This document shows positions 1 through 6,996 of a stretch of DNA of 38,418 nucleotides, piece by piece. The translations under genes were made by a program, and so were the position numbers. Each line of letters starts with the position of its first letter. Position 1 is the stretch's first letter. Under the pieces are notes generated by a model. It was given only the letters and a program-made list of their open reading frames with translations, made no database searches and was not told the origin of the DNA. This stretch comes from Methylobacterium sp. E-065 (lineage in GTDB: Bacteria > Pseudomonadota > Alphaproteobacteria > Rhizobiales > Beijerinckiaceae), in assembly GCF_022829605.1 (NCBI RefSeq), contig NZ_JAKSYD010000142.1, forward strand, positions 1 through 38,418. Reading direction: 5' to 3'.

Positions 1-1
1 C

Positions 2-1873
2 TACGAACTGCTCAGCAGCGACAACAGCTTCCTGTACGCTTTCGGCCCCTATGCCTCAGCCAACCCGCCCGCTCAGATCCACTGGCTGCGCGCCGGTCGC
101 CTGGAGGACGTGACGCGTCACGCCAATTTCGCTGGCTACCAGCGCCAGCGACTCGCGGGCATGGAGCACGCCGCTAGCCTCGATCCCGAGCGGTGGCACG
201 ACAACAACTTCCTCGGCGGCTGGGTCGCGCAGAGCATCCTCGTCGGCCGCGGAGAAGCGGCGTGGACGCGCATGCTGCAACTCTATGACCGTAACGACGA
301 GTGGCCCTACGAGGAGTGTACGGTCGCGCTGCCCCTGGCCAAGTGTCCGGACGCACGCAAACGCAAGATCGACTTCCCGAGCGCTTTGCGCCGCCACCTG
401 AATGAGGGGGGCTATGCGACGCCTTGGCTGGCACCACTGACGGTCGCACCGCCCACGATCACTGTGCTGGCGGGACCGGCGCGGTACGAGGTCGCCGCCG
501 CAGCCTTTCAGGCCCTGCCGATCGATCAGCGCATTCGGCTCCAAGTGCTGCTGACCGCCACAGGTCAACAGGTCGCCGTGCCGAACGTCGATTTCTCGAA
601 ACGTCTGTTCGAGACGGTGATGCGCTATCAATCGCAGAGCGGGCTACCCGTCTCTGGGGTGATCGACGAGGAACAGGCGGCCGGACTCATGCGCGAGGCG
701 ACGCCGCTGCTGCGCACGTGGGGATTCCGGACGGCGTCGCACCCATCCCGAGGCCGCACGATCTGGGTGCCGTTCGGCCTTGGGCTGCGCGAGGAGCGTA
801 CCGGCTCGGGCTCGACCTGGACCGACCCCGCCAAGCGCGTGACGCTCAGCTACATCGCCACGCCGAGCGCGCTGGAGGACGGCTACCGCGCCGCCCTCGA
901 ACGGCTCACCGGGGACGGCGCGCGGATCAACTATAAAGTGCTCCGCCCGGACTTCTTCGCGATATCAGCGTCCGGGACGGACGGGCTAGACTGGTACATG
1001 CGCTTCCACCGGGACGGTGGGGGCACACTCGGGTTCTTCCTGGCGTGGAAAACCGCCGAAACCGATCTGCACATGGAGCGCGTCGCGGTACTGGTTTCGG
1101 GATCGCTGGCCGCCAGCATGTCGGGTACGCCGTTCACGGCGCCAATTACCGTGGCCCCGCCGCCTCCGGCGGTCGCGGTGGCTACGCCGTCCCCGCCGCT
1201 CGTTCCGACGCCGCCCGCCATCGCGCCTGGGCCGCCGGATTCCAAGCCGCATACGGCCTCGTCGGGCACCGGCTTCTTCGTCAGCCGCGCCGGCCACCTC
1301 TTGACGAACGCCCATGTCGTTCAGAACTGCTCAGCCATCGAGGTGAACGGACCGAACGGGCTCGTGGCGGCCCGACTCGTGGCCCAGGATCGGACGAACG
1401 ACCTTGCGCTTCTGAAGGCGGAGATCACGCCGGTGAAGATTGCCGCCCTGCGCACCGGGGTTCGGCTTGGTGAGGCGGTGGCTGTCTTCGGCTACCCCTT
1501 GTCGGGCATGCTCTCGACCTCGGGGAACTTCACGCTGGGCAACGTCACGGCGCTGACCGGGCTCGCCGATGATAGCCGCTACTTCCAGATTTCAGCTCCG
1601 GTGCAGCCGGGCAACTCGGGTGGTCCGCTTGTGGACGCCTCCGGCAACCTGATTGGTGTGGTGAGCGCGAAGCTGAACGCTTTGAAGGTGATGGTGGCTA
1701 CGAACGGCGATATCCCACAGAACGTGAACTTCGCGATCAAGGGTTCGCTGTCAGCAGCTTTCCTAGAGAGCAACGGCGTGGCCTACGCAACAGGGACCGA
1801 TACCGCCGCCCTGCCCCCGGCTGATCTGGCTGAGCATGCCAAGAGCCTCAGCGCGTTCGTGGCCTGTAGGTAG
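2..1873 (+). CDS. Trypsin-like serine protease with peptidoglycan-binding-like domain (5' end outside window)
   Basis: The reading frame is open from base 2, so the gene starts upstream of the window and the GTG at 110 is probably not its start. The last third is a chymotrypsin/DegP-fold protease: His in NAHVV (codon at 1313), Asp in NDLALL (about 1400) and Ser in GNSGGP (1616) form a complete catalytic triad. Between about 500 and 720 lies a short helical segment (QSGLPVSGVIDEEQAAGL) that resembles a peptidoglycan-binding type 1 domain. A Pro/Ala-rich linker (about 1140-1250) joins the two parts. The family cleaves proteins outside the cytoplasm, but the signal peptide, if any, is not visible. 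No PDZ domain follows the protease domain, which differs from DegP/HtrA. Substrate unknown. Confidence 0.88.
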   Translation, partial: YELLSSDNSFLYAFGPYASANPPAQIHWLRAGRLEDVTRHANFAGYQRQRLAGMEHAASLDPERWHDNNFLGGWVAQSILVGRGEAAWTRMLQLYDRNDEWPYEECTVALPLAKCPDARKRKIDFPSALRRHLNEGGYATPWLAPLTVAPPTITVLAGPARYEVAAAAFQALPIDQRIRLQVLLTATGQQVAVPNVDFSKRLFETVMRYQSQSGLPVSGVIDEEQAAGLMREATPLLRTWGFRTASHPSRGRTIWVPFGLGLREERTGSGSTWTDPAKRVTLSYIATPSALEDGYRAALERLTGDGARINYKVLRPDFFAISASGTDGLDWYMRFHRDGGGTLGFFLAWKTAETDLHMERVAVLVSGSLAASMSGTPFTAPITVAPPPPAVAVATPSPPLVPTPPAIAPGPPDSKPHTASSGTGFFVSRAGHLLTNAHVVQNCSAIEVNGPNGLVAARLVAQDRTNDLALLKAEITPVKIAALRTGVRLGEAVAVFGYPLSGMLSTSGNFTLGNVTALTGLADDSRYFQISAPVQPGNSGGPLVDASGNLIGVVSAKLNALKVMVATNGDIPQNVNFAIKGSLSAAFLESNGVAYATGTDTAALPPADLAEHAKSLSAFVACR

Positions 1874-1985
1874 CAGCAGGCAACGGGTTAGATGAGTAAA
1901 GGAGCAGCCGATGTCAGAGTGTTTACGAATTGGCTCATCACTCGCGGATGATGCCCAACGGGCGGCCGGATGGACGATCCGGCTA

Positions 1986-2099
1986 CTATCTCCAGTGATG
2001 GCGGCACCGATGCACGGCGGTGATGAGATGCCCGTCGTCGGCGAGGACGGCGTAGACGCGGAGCCAGGGCTTGACCATGCGCAGGCCGCGCTCGCCGCC
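1986..2099 (-). pseudogene. Short gene remnant, C-terminal end only
   Basis: On the minus strand a 37-codon stretch reads as a credible protein tail (MVKPWLRVYAVLADDG, then HLITAVHRCRHHWR and a stop at 1986-1988), but an in-frame stop sits just upstream at 2100-2102. The VLADDGHLIT pattern recalls the C-terminal strand of small toxin-like or DUF4258-like proteins; this is only a resemblance. The opposite-strand frame at 1911-2141 has no recognisable content. The rest of 1874-2132 shows nothing else. Confidence 0.25.
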
Positions 2100-2132
2100 T
2101 CAGTGCGTGCTAGGCCCGGTATCTTGATCCGT

Positions 2133-3218
2133 TTAGACTAGCCTAAGCCCCAGCGGGCGTACCCCCGCCTTACGTTGCTCAGGGTTTACGCCCTTGCGGA
2201 TGACAAGGCCGAAGATCAGGTTTTCGATCTCATCTATCGGGACATGAAGGTCGGCGGCGATCGTGTCCTTGGTGACTTTTTTCGACCACAGATCGCTTAA
2301 CACCTTCTGCCATACAACCGACTCTTCCCGCTCCATCTCGTTCGGCTCGTTATCTCTGTACTGCCTGCGGCCCATCTCGATCACCATGCCGCGATAGAGC
2401 CAATCCGACAGAATTCCGAGTTTGTTGAGCCGATACGCTAGAGCGGCCGCAGACACGCCCCACCTGCGTTTTGCGATGACAATCTGATCTAGAGTGAGCG
2501 CGCGGGGTATCTTTGCCTCAATATCAGACTGCGGCATCAGGAATGACGCTGCGAATAGCTGTGCCTCATACTCAGCGGATTTGCCTTGCTGCGGGCCGCC
2601 GTGCTTGTGCAAGACAAGGTGGCCCAACTCGTGCGCTGCATCGAACCTGCTGCGCTCAGAAGACTTTGCCGTATTGAGGAACACGTATGGCGTATCGCCG
2701 CGCCAGCACGAAAAGGCATCTAGCGTCTTGGTGCTCTCAGCGAGCGAGAATACGCGGACGCCTTTAGCCTCAAGCAACTTAATCATATGCTTGATAGGCT
2801 GTTCGCCCAACCCCCAATGCTGCCGAAGCCAACGCGCGGCGCGCGCGGGATCGCGCTCCTGAGAGGCGTCGATAAAGTCAGGGCCCGGGAGGTTGTAGCG
2901 GGCCGTCGTCCAGTCGGCCAAAAGGTACGCGATGTGGCCCGCGGCGATCGCGGCGTCGCGCTCCGCCGCCTTCATCGCGGTCATGCTGCGGAAGCTCACA
3001 GCCTCCTTGGTGACGGGGTCGATCTCGTCGCCGTGGAAGAAGGAAACGGGGAAACCGAGCACCTTGGCAATGGCGGTGACGGTGTCCTCCTCCGGCTCGT
3101 GGTGGCCGTTCTCTAGCCGCGAGAGATGGACCGGCGTGAGGCCAACGGCCTCCGCCAGCCCGCGACTCGACATCCGTCGCCGGTGCCGGGCAATAACCAT
3201 TCTTGACGGGTTGAACAT
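2133..3218 (-). CDS. XRE-family regulator fused to ImmA/IrrE zinc metallopeptidase
   Basis: A 361-residue protein with an N-terminal helix-turn-helix (about residues 7-60; GLAEAVGLTPVHLSRLENG is the recognition region) and a COG2856/ImmA-IrrE peptidase domain with the zinc motif HELGH at residues 196-200. Characterised relatives (ImmA, IrrE/PprI) cut a partner repressor after a stress signal and so release a mobile element or a stress regulon; here the DNA-binding domain is in the same chain. The start at 3218 follows the upstream gene's stop by one base, and an AGGTGA ribosome site lies inside the end of that gene, so the two are translationally coupled. The C-terminal 90 residues (from about 270) are extra to the peptidase core and look helical. 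The target is unknown; the upstream partner is the obvious candidate. Confidence 0.9.
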   Translation of the reverse strand: MFNPSRMVIARHRRRMSSRGLAEAVGLTPVHLSRLENGHHEPEEDTVTAIAKVLGFPVSFFHGDEIDPVTKEAVSFRSMTAMKAAERDAAIAAGHIAYLLADWTTARYNLPGPDFIDASQERDPARAARWLRQHWGLGEQPIKHMIKLLEAKGVRVFSLAESTKTLDAFSCWRGDTPYVFLNTAKSSERSRFDAAHELGHLVLHKHGGPQQGKSAEYEAQLFAASFLMPQSDIEAKIPRALTLDQIVIAKRRWGVSAAALAYRLNKLGILSDWLYRGMVIEMGRRQYRDNEPNEMEREESVVWQKVLSDLWSKKVTKDTIAADLHVPIDEIENLIFGLVIRKGVNPEQRKAGVRPLGLRLV

Positions 3219-3219
3219 A

Positions 3220-3858
3220 TCACCTGCTAGTCACGACCACGTCGAAGTCGACATCGGCGGCGTCCGAGTCATCGAACAGCTCAAGCCTGTCCAGCTCGCC
3301 GGGATTGACGATAAAGATGCGCTCGTGGAATCCACGGAACTGTCCGCCCTCAACCGCCCTGGGCGACGAAAGCTCGGCCGTCGCCACACCATCCTCGCGG
3401 ACGGCCACAAAGTAGTAGTAGGCGGTGCTGGGAACGTCCGCGAACTCTTCGCCAGCTTCTTCCGCTTCCGGAAACAAGCTGAGCTGCGCCGCAGCAACCA
3501 ACCGCTCAGAGGCGCGCTTCTTGTCCGAGATCGACCGCGGATCACGCATCAGGTCGCACGCGCACTCGGCGTTCTGGAAAATAAACTTGAGCCCGGTGGC
3601 CTTGTTGACGACGGACGGGATGTTGTCCGCGCTGTTACGCTTCCAGCCCTTCGCCCGAAACGTCCTGCGCATAGCGCGCGAGCCGTAGATCCAAGACAGC
3701 AGCCCTGCCCCCGAGAGCGGATCGTCGTCCGTCGAGTCGGCGCGGGCCGCCGCCGCCCGGCGGGCGATATCGATCAGCTCGGCCTTATTCGTGCCGAGTT
3801 CGGCCAAGCGTTGCTCGACCTCCCATTCTTCGTTGATGATGCGGGTAGCGGCGGGCAT
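3220..3858 (-). CDS. Uncharacterised partner of the XRE-ImmA/IrrE protein
   Basis: A 212-residue soluble protein, first gene of a two-gene operon with the XRE-peptidase. No enzyme motif is apparent. The middle part (SADNIPSVVNKATGLKFIFQNAE) and the end (VEGGQFRGFHERIFIVNPGE, then an acidic stretch and FDVVVTSR) look like a folded two-part protein. My recollection is that similar proteins occur beside XRE-ImmA/IrrE genes in other proteobacteria, which I could not check. It may be a toxin, an immunity factor or the cleaved substrate. It lies directly downstream of the dyad at 3872-3911. Start ATG at 3858 has only a weak ribosome site (GTGAG), so a slightly different start is possible. Confidence 0.72.
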   Translation of the reverse strand: MPAATRIINEEWEVEQRLAELGTNKAELIDIARRAAAARADSTDDDPLSGAGLLSWIYGSRAMRRTFRAKGWKRNSADNIPSVVNKATGLKFIFQNAECACDLMRDPRSISDKKRASERLVAAAQLSLFPEAEEAGEEFADVPSTAYYYFVAVREDGVATAELSSPRAVEGGQFRGFHERIFIVNPGELDRLELFDDSDAADVDFDVVVTSR

Positions 3859-3871
3859 TCAGCGGTCTCAC

Positions 3872-3911
3872 GTTAATTTCCTTGACCACGATCGTGGCAG
3901 AAGAAATTAAC
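3872..3911. promoter_or_regulatory. Forty-base nested dyad, likely operator of the XRE-ImmA/IrrE operon
   Basis: GTTAATTTC at 3872-3880 and its exact complement GAAATTAAC at 3903-3911 flank a perfect 12-base palindrome CCACGATCGTGG at 3886-3897. Both share the same centre (3891.5), with five unpaired bases on each side. It sits 14 bases upstream of the partner-gene start. The two-shell symmetry is what a dimeric or tetrameric HTH repressor would bind; binding by the operon's own XRE domain is inferred. Confidence 0.7.
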
Positions 3912-4000
3912 ACGCGCAAGGGGCGCCGGGCCGCGGGTTAAGGACGGAACGCCATGCCCCGAGCCGACGCCTTACGATAGAGGAAGCGGCGAGGTCCGAC

Positions 4001-4315
4001 GTGCTCCTAGCTGAGGTCAAGGCGATGGTGATGGACGCGGCTGGGGGCGATCCGGTGCTGTTGTTTGCTCTACGGCGCCGTCTGTTCATCCGCCTGATGT
4101 ACTGGGAGCGCGGGACGCCGGCCGAGCGGACGAAGCTCAAAGCTGCGAAGCACAAAGCGCTAAGCGGTCTCTGCGCGATATGCGGGGAGCTGATGGACGT
4201 GGAGGGATTGGAATCAGACCGAACCGACGCCCTGGACAGCTACACGGCAGAAAATACCCGGCTCGTGCATCACGCCTGCCACCGGCAGGATCAGGAGGCC
4301 AAAGGGTTCCGTTAG
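4001..4315 (+). CDS. Small HNH-type zinc-finger nuclease-like protein
   Basis: A 104-residue protein. The C-terminal half has CAICGELMDVEG, then ESDRTDALDSYTAENTRLVHHACHRQDQ: a CxxC knuckle, an acidic/Arg core and a His-x-x-x-His/Cys end. This is the layout of HNH or endonuclease VII-like zinc-binding nucleases. The N-terminal 55 residues are helical. The GTG start at 4001 is preceded by GCGAGG at a good distance. HNH proteins of this size in mobile DNA are homing or restriction-type nickases, or simply DNA-binding; the activity is not established. It stands alone, upstream of a decayed restriction gene. Confidence 0.65.
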   Translation: MLLAEVKAMVMDAAGGDPVLLFALRRRLFIRLMYWERGTPAERTKLKAAKHKALSGLCAICGELMDVEGLESDRTDALDSYTAENTRLVHHACHRQDQEAKGFR

Positions 4316-4397
4316 CTTGAACCTGTGGGCGCCGTTGTTTCACTCGCGGCTTAGCCGGCAAACCCATCCAGTGAGGTCGACAGTCAAGGGCCGCAAC

Positions 4398-4692
4398 ATG
4401 GCCATCGTTAAGTGGCCCGTTGTCAGAGGACGGGACGACTACGCGCTGTTCGTCGGCCTGACGATAGTGTGGTGGTCGAGGCCAAGAGCAGGAATATCAG
4501 CGTATCGAGCGCTATCGATCAGGCGAAGAGTTACGCACGCGACATCCAGCAGACCAGCGAGATCACGTTCGTCGATGTGGCGCACCCTGGCAGGATGCTA
4601 CGGCGATCTGACGGCGGAGATTTCACTACGAGAACGACGCGCCGCTGGAGTTCACGGCGATCATCGCGGACCCGCCTTGGGCGCCGATGTAG
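4398..4692 (+). pseudogene. Decayed HsdR-like restriction subunit remnant plus DPPW fragment
   Basis: From 4398 one frame reads MAIVKWPVVRGRDDYALFVG and then loses sense near 4465. The next frame continues with VVEAKSRNISVSSAIDQAKS and YARDIQ up to about 4590. Joined, this matches the N-terminal nuclease region of type I restriction R subunits, where an ADYALFVGL segment is followed by the catalytic VEAK. At about 4621-4692 another frame reads FHYENDAPLEFTAIIADPPW and stops; DPPW resembles an adenine methyltransferase motif but may be chance. The frameshift and the missing body mark it as a relic, suggesting that the island once carried a restriction system. Confidence 0.6.
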
Positions 4693-4737
4693 CCGACCAG
4701 GGCCAGGGTTCGGTCGCGAAGGTCGGCCACGCCCTCT

Positions 4738-5055
4738 TCACCATCCCCGCGCCTTGAGCCAATCGCGAAGCGCGACTGCATCGACCGCGTTCCCGAATTC
4801 GAAGGTCACACTGTCCAGGATAGCGTGACCCCGACGTTCGCAGATACGTCGGCGCCACTGGCCAGTCGCATGAGCTTCGCACCATTGGAACGCGACGCGG
4901 TGCTGGAAGTCCGCGGACCGGGAGTTCAAGTCCAAGACCATCGTGACTGCGCTCGCGGTATCGAAGCTGTGTCGCGCGATGGTCTCCTGAACTTTGCGAT
5001 CAGCCCGCATTCGGGCGACCATCCGGCGGATGCTCTGAACGTTCATCTGAGCCAT
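4738..5055 (-). CDS. Hypothetical 105-residue protein, second gene of a small coupled pair
   Basis: Not recognised. The start codon ATG (5055-5053) overlaps the stop of the upstream gene as TAATG, with GAGGTG eight bases ahead, so this start is preferred over the GTG at 5064. The sequence is a basic, helical N-terminus (MNVQSIRRMVARMRADRKVQ) and an amphipathic C-terminus (FEFGNAVDAVALRDWLKARGW). The strict coupling suggests that it works with the DUF6626-like protein. It lies next to the decayed restriction gene. Confidence 0.55.
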   Translation of the reverse strand: MAQMNVQSIRRMVARMRADRKVQETIARHSFDTASAVTMVLDLNSRSADFQHRVAFQWCEAHATGQWRRRICERRGHAILDSVTFEFGNAVDAVALRDWLKARGW

Positions 5056-5369
5056 TACGAGCACCTCGCGTCGGTCGAGCGGCGCCCGAGCAGGTCGGCG
5101 ACATACATATCGCGAATGATTGCGTCATCGTAGGCCCGCACGCGATCACACAGATCTCCGCTGAGCAGCGCACCGGCGTCGGCCAGCCTCATGCGGATCC
5201 ACTCGACCGTCCGCGGTGAAACTCGCGCGGTCGCCCCGTCACGTCGCGTATAGTCGTGCAGATATGAAGGGCTTCTGCCACACCAGGAGCGCGAGAAATG
5301 CTCGCGCGATGAAACCAGACCCAGCGCTCTCATCTCATCGCAGAGCCGCAACAACTGAAAACCGTACAT
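5055..5369 (-). CDS. DUF6626-like small protein
   Basis: A 104-residue protein; the frame is open further upstream, but ATG at 5369 has a clean GAGGAG ribosome site. The centre, LVSSREHFSRSWCGRSPSYL with HDYTRRDG, and the tail, MYVADLLGRRS, match my memory of a family common in Methylobacterium plasmids and islands (DUF6626). The SSREHFSRSW / SPSYLHDY pair looks like two helices of a small DNA-binding fold. It is divergent from the ORF at 5433 and shares the palindrome at 5391-5408 with it. Function unknown; a regulatory role is inferred from the layout. Confidence 0.65.
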   Translation of the reverse strand: MYGFQLLRLCDEMRALGLVSSREHFSRSWCGRSPSYLHDYTRRDGATARVSPRTVEWIRMRLADAGALLSGDLCDRVRAYDDAIIRDMYVADLLGRRSTDARCS

Positions 5370-5390
5370 GGAAATCTCCTCGGATAGGAT

Positions 5391-5408
5391 CATGGATAAA
5401 TATCCATG
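5391..5408. promoter_or_regulatory. Perfect 18-base palindrome between divergent small genes
   Basis: CATGGATAAATATCCATG has exact eight-base arms around a two-base centre. It lies 22 bases upstream of the minus-strand gene and 24 bases upstream of the plus-strand gene at 5433. The position and symmetry suggest a shared operator. Confidence 0.6.
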
Positions 5409-5432
5409 TCTACTTATACGGGAGATCAAATT

Positions 5433-5618
5433 ATGAGGCTCAAGGACCTGTTCGATCAGCCGGAGCCGGAGGATACGGATGAGGACGCGAAGACCCATCG
5501 GCAGATCGTCCTGACCGCCATGCCCAAGTCTTGGATCAGGCGATCGGAGACGGATCGATCGCGGAAGGCGTCCCCTGTCGTCCCGCTCGCAATGCTGCAT
5601 AGTACGACGAGCGGCTGA
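5433..5618 (+). CDS. Hypothetical small acidic protein
   Basis: A 61-residue frame starting MRLKDLFDQPEPEDTDEDAK, with GGGAG eight bases before the ATG. An earlier in-frame ATG at 5406 overlaps the palindrome and lacks a ribosome site. The last 28 codons run antisense to the 3' end of the recombinase gene, which lowers confidence in the C-terminus. No family recognised. A divergent position across an operator-like palindrome is typical of regulator/target pairs. Confidence 0.35.
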   Translation: MRLKDLFDQPEPEDTDEDAKTHRQIVLTAMPKSWIRRSETDRSRKASPVVPLAMLHSTTSG

Positions 5619-6144
5619 TCCCGAGCATCCGACAGGTCTCTGGCACCGTGCTGGACGCGTCCTCGTGCGCCAGCGTCACCTGCCGCACCAGCGCCACTGT
5701 CAGCTTGGGCGGACGCCCGAATTTCACCGCGTGCTGCCGCGCCACCGCACGCCCAGCCGCGCTACGCTCCAAGATCAAGTTGCGCTCGAACTCAGCGAGC
5801 ACCGCCAGCATGCCGACCAGCATGCGGCCCGTCGCAGTCGTGGTGTCGATGTTGTCCATGACCGATACCAGGGTGGCGCCGCGGCCTTCGATCTCCTCAA
5901 TGATTTGAAGGAGGTGCAGTTGCGAGCGTGCAAGTCGGTCGAGGCGATAGACGCAGAGGCGGTCTCCGGCACGTAGAAGATCGAGCACCCGTCGAAGCTG
6001 GTCGCGGTCGCGCTTCGCCCCCGAGGCGGTCTCGCGGAACACGTCGCGGTCATCGACGCCCACGCGTTCGAGTGCCGCCAGTTGCAGCGACCAGTCCTGG
6101 GCAGAGGTCGATATGCGAGAGTACCCATAGCTGCGGCTGACCAC
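5536..6144 (-). CDS. Serine recombinase, resolvase/invertase family
   Basis: A 202-residue protein. The N-terminal catalytic domain begins YGYSRISTSAQD, with the nucleophile Ser12. It continues with the conserved YRLDRLARS segment (arginines of the active site), the GRMLVGMLAVLAEFERNLI helix (E helix) and a C-terminal HTH (VPETCRMLGISRSSYYAALR, about residues 168-187). The length and order fit Tn3-type resolvases and DNA invertases, which cut at a short site and exchange strands through a serine-DNA bond. The start is GTG at 6144. Inverted repeats just upstream (6162-6242) look like its recombination site. It probably resolved dimers or transposition intermediates of the element. Confidence 0.93.
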   Translation of the reverse strand: MVSRSYGYSRISTSAQDWSLQLAALERVGVDDRDVFRETASGAKRDRDQLRRVLDLLRAGDRLCVYRLDRLARSQLHLLQIIEEIEGRGATLVSVMDNIDTTTATGRMLVGMLAVLAEFERNLILERSAAGRAVARQHAVKFGRPPKLTVALVRQVTLAHEDASSTVPETCRMLGISRSSYYAALRAGRQGTPSAIDPSPIA

Positions 6145-6161
6145 CGTACAAAAACTCCGTA

Positions 6162-6242
6162 CAGAAAGCTCGACTTATCGCACGTACTTTCTGGACTGCA
6201 AGTCCCTTAGACGGTCACGCTCAACGGCCACGTCCAGAAAGT
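6162..6242. repeat. res-like array of AGAAAG repeats upstream of the serine recombinase
   Basis: ACTTTCTGGAC at 6186-6196 and its exact complement GTCCAGAAAGT at 6232-6242 form an 11-base inverted repeat. A further CAGAAAG at 6162-6168 pairs with CTTTCTG at 6187-6193. Three related half-sites within about 80 bases of the recombinase start resemble the subsites of a res site. Assignment is by position and symmetry only. Confidence 0.55.
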
Positions 6243-6384
6243 GATGAGTTTTTGGACGAGGCCCTCGCCCGGGTAATCCCATTCCTTCACTTTGCGGGTC
6301 GATCATTGAGCTGGATGAAGAGGCGCAGGCCAGCCCACAACGGATCCCGCGTATCTTGCAATCGGTTACCCCGCTCGACTGCAT

Positions 6385-6891
6385 AGTTTTATTGAGATGA
6401 TCTAAATATTTGGATGCATTCTTCGGGCGAGATTGTCGGTCTAAAGCTATAATTCTGATTATCTATCAATGTTTTTCGGTCGACGTGGCACTCGGAATGT
6501 TTCGATGATATCCCCAAAGCCGCGTTCAAATAATCGGTCCGCTGCATGCCTGGGCGGCGCCTACGGCGCCTCGATCAGAAATTAGTGATGCCGACGAGGC
6601 AAAGGCGCCGAAGGACATGAGTGTCGAGTGGTGAAGCAGACATCGAAGACACCTCTGTCGAGGGCACTTCGATCAGATGGCGCCACGAGCGCAGACCGAG
6701 CGGGGCGATAGCCCCGATCGAAGTCGAGCGAAGTGGCATGAGATCCCCTCCCGGCGCATGATGCGCCGGAGCGGGATTGAATCCAAAAGTTGAGCAACCT
6801 GTAGGACAGGGCGGGGCGCAGCCCCGCCACTGTGATCGGCATCGATCTCCGGCCACGGGCATCCGCCCGTACCGGCAGATCAACGCCGATC
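6385..6891. other. Gene-free AT-rich stretch followed by a cluster of GC hairpins, possible origin or structured RNA
   Basis: Bases 6385-6480 are clearly AT-richer than the surroundings. Then come strong inverted repeats: GGCGCC-tac-GGCGCC (6556-6570); GTGTC/GACAC (6621-6652); ACTTCGATC with GATCGAAGT (6666-6674, 6716-6724) enclosing CGGGGC-gata-GCCCCG (6701-6716); CCGGCGCATGATGCGCCGG (6751-6769) with outer arms ATCCC/GGGAT; GGCGGGGC-gca-GCCCCGCC (6810-6828); and the long hairpin at 6834-6891. No convincing gene lies between 6145 and 6996. An AT-rich region next to hairpins and a helicase gene suggests a replication origin; a structured RNA is the alternative. Confidence 0.5.
6834..6891. repeat. 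Long imperfect hairpin with four stacked stems
   Basis: From outside in, the pairs are GATCGGC (6834) with GCCGATC (6885), GATCT (6844) with AGATC (6877), CCGG (6849) with CCGG (6872), and ACGGGC (6855) with GCCCGT (6865) around an ATCC loop. That gives 22 Watson-Crick pairs in 58 bases, with only small internal loops. No T-run follows, so it is not an intrinsic terminator of the usual kind. Confidence 0.6.
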
Positions 6892-6996
6892 GCGCTGAAG
6901 ACAAGCGACTGGTGTGGTGAGCCGAAGTATTTTCAATTACCACTCAGCTCGTGGGGCTGGTATTTTAATGTCCGCAATTACTACCTCTTTTGAGAT

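Noticed and set aside
1911..2141. Plus-strand 76-codon frame
   Set aside because: No family features; the opposite strand carries a more protein-like fragment, and the frame has no ribosome site.
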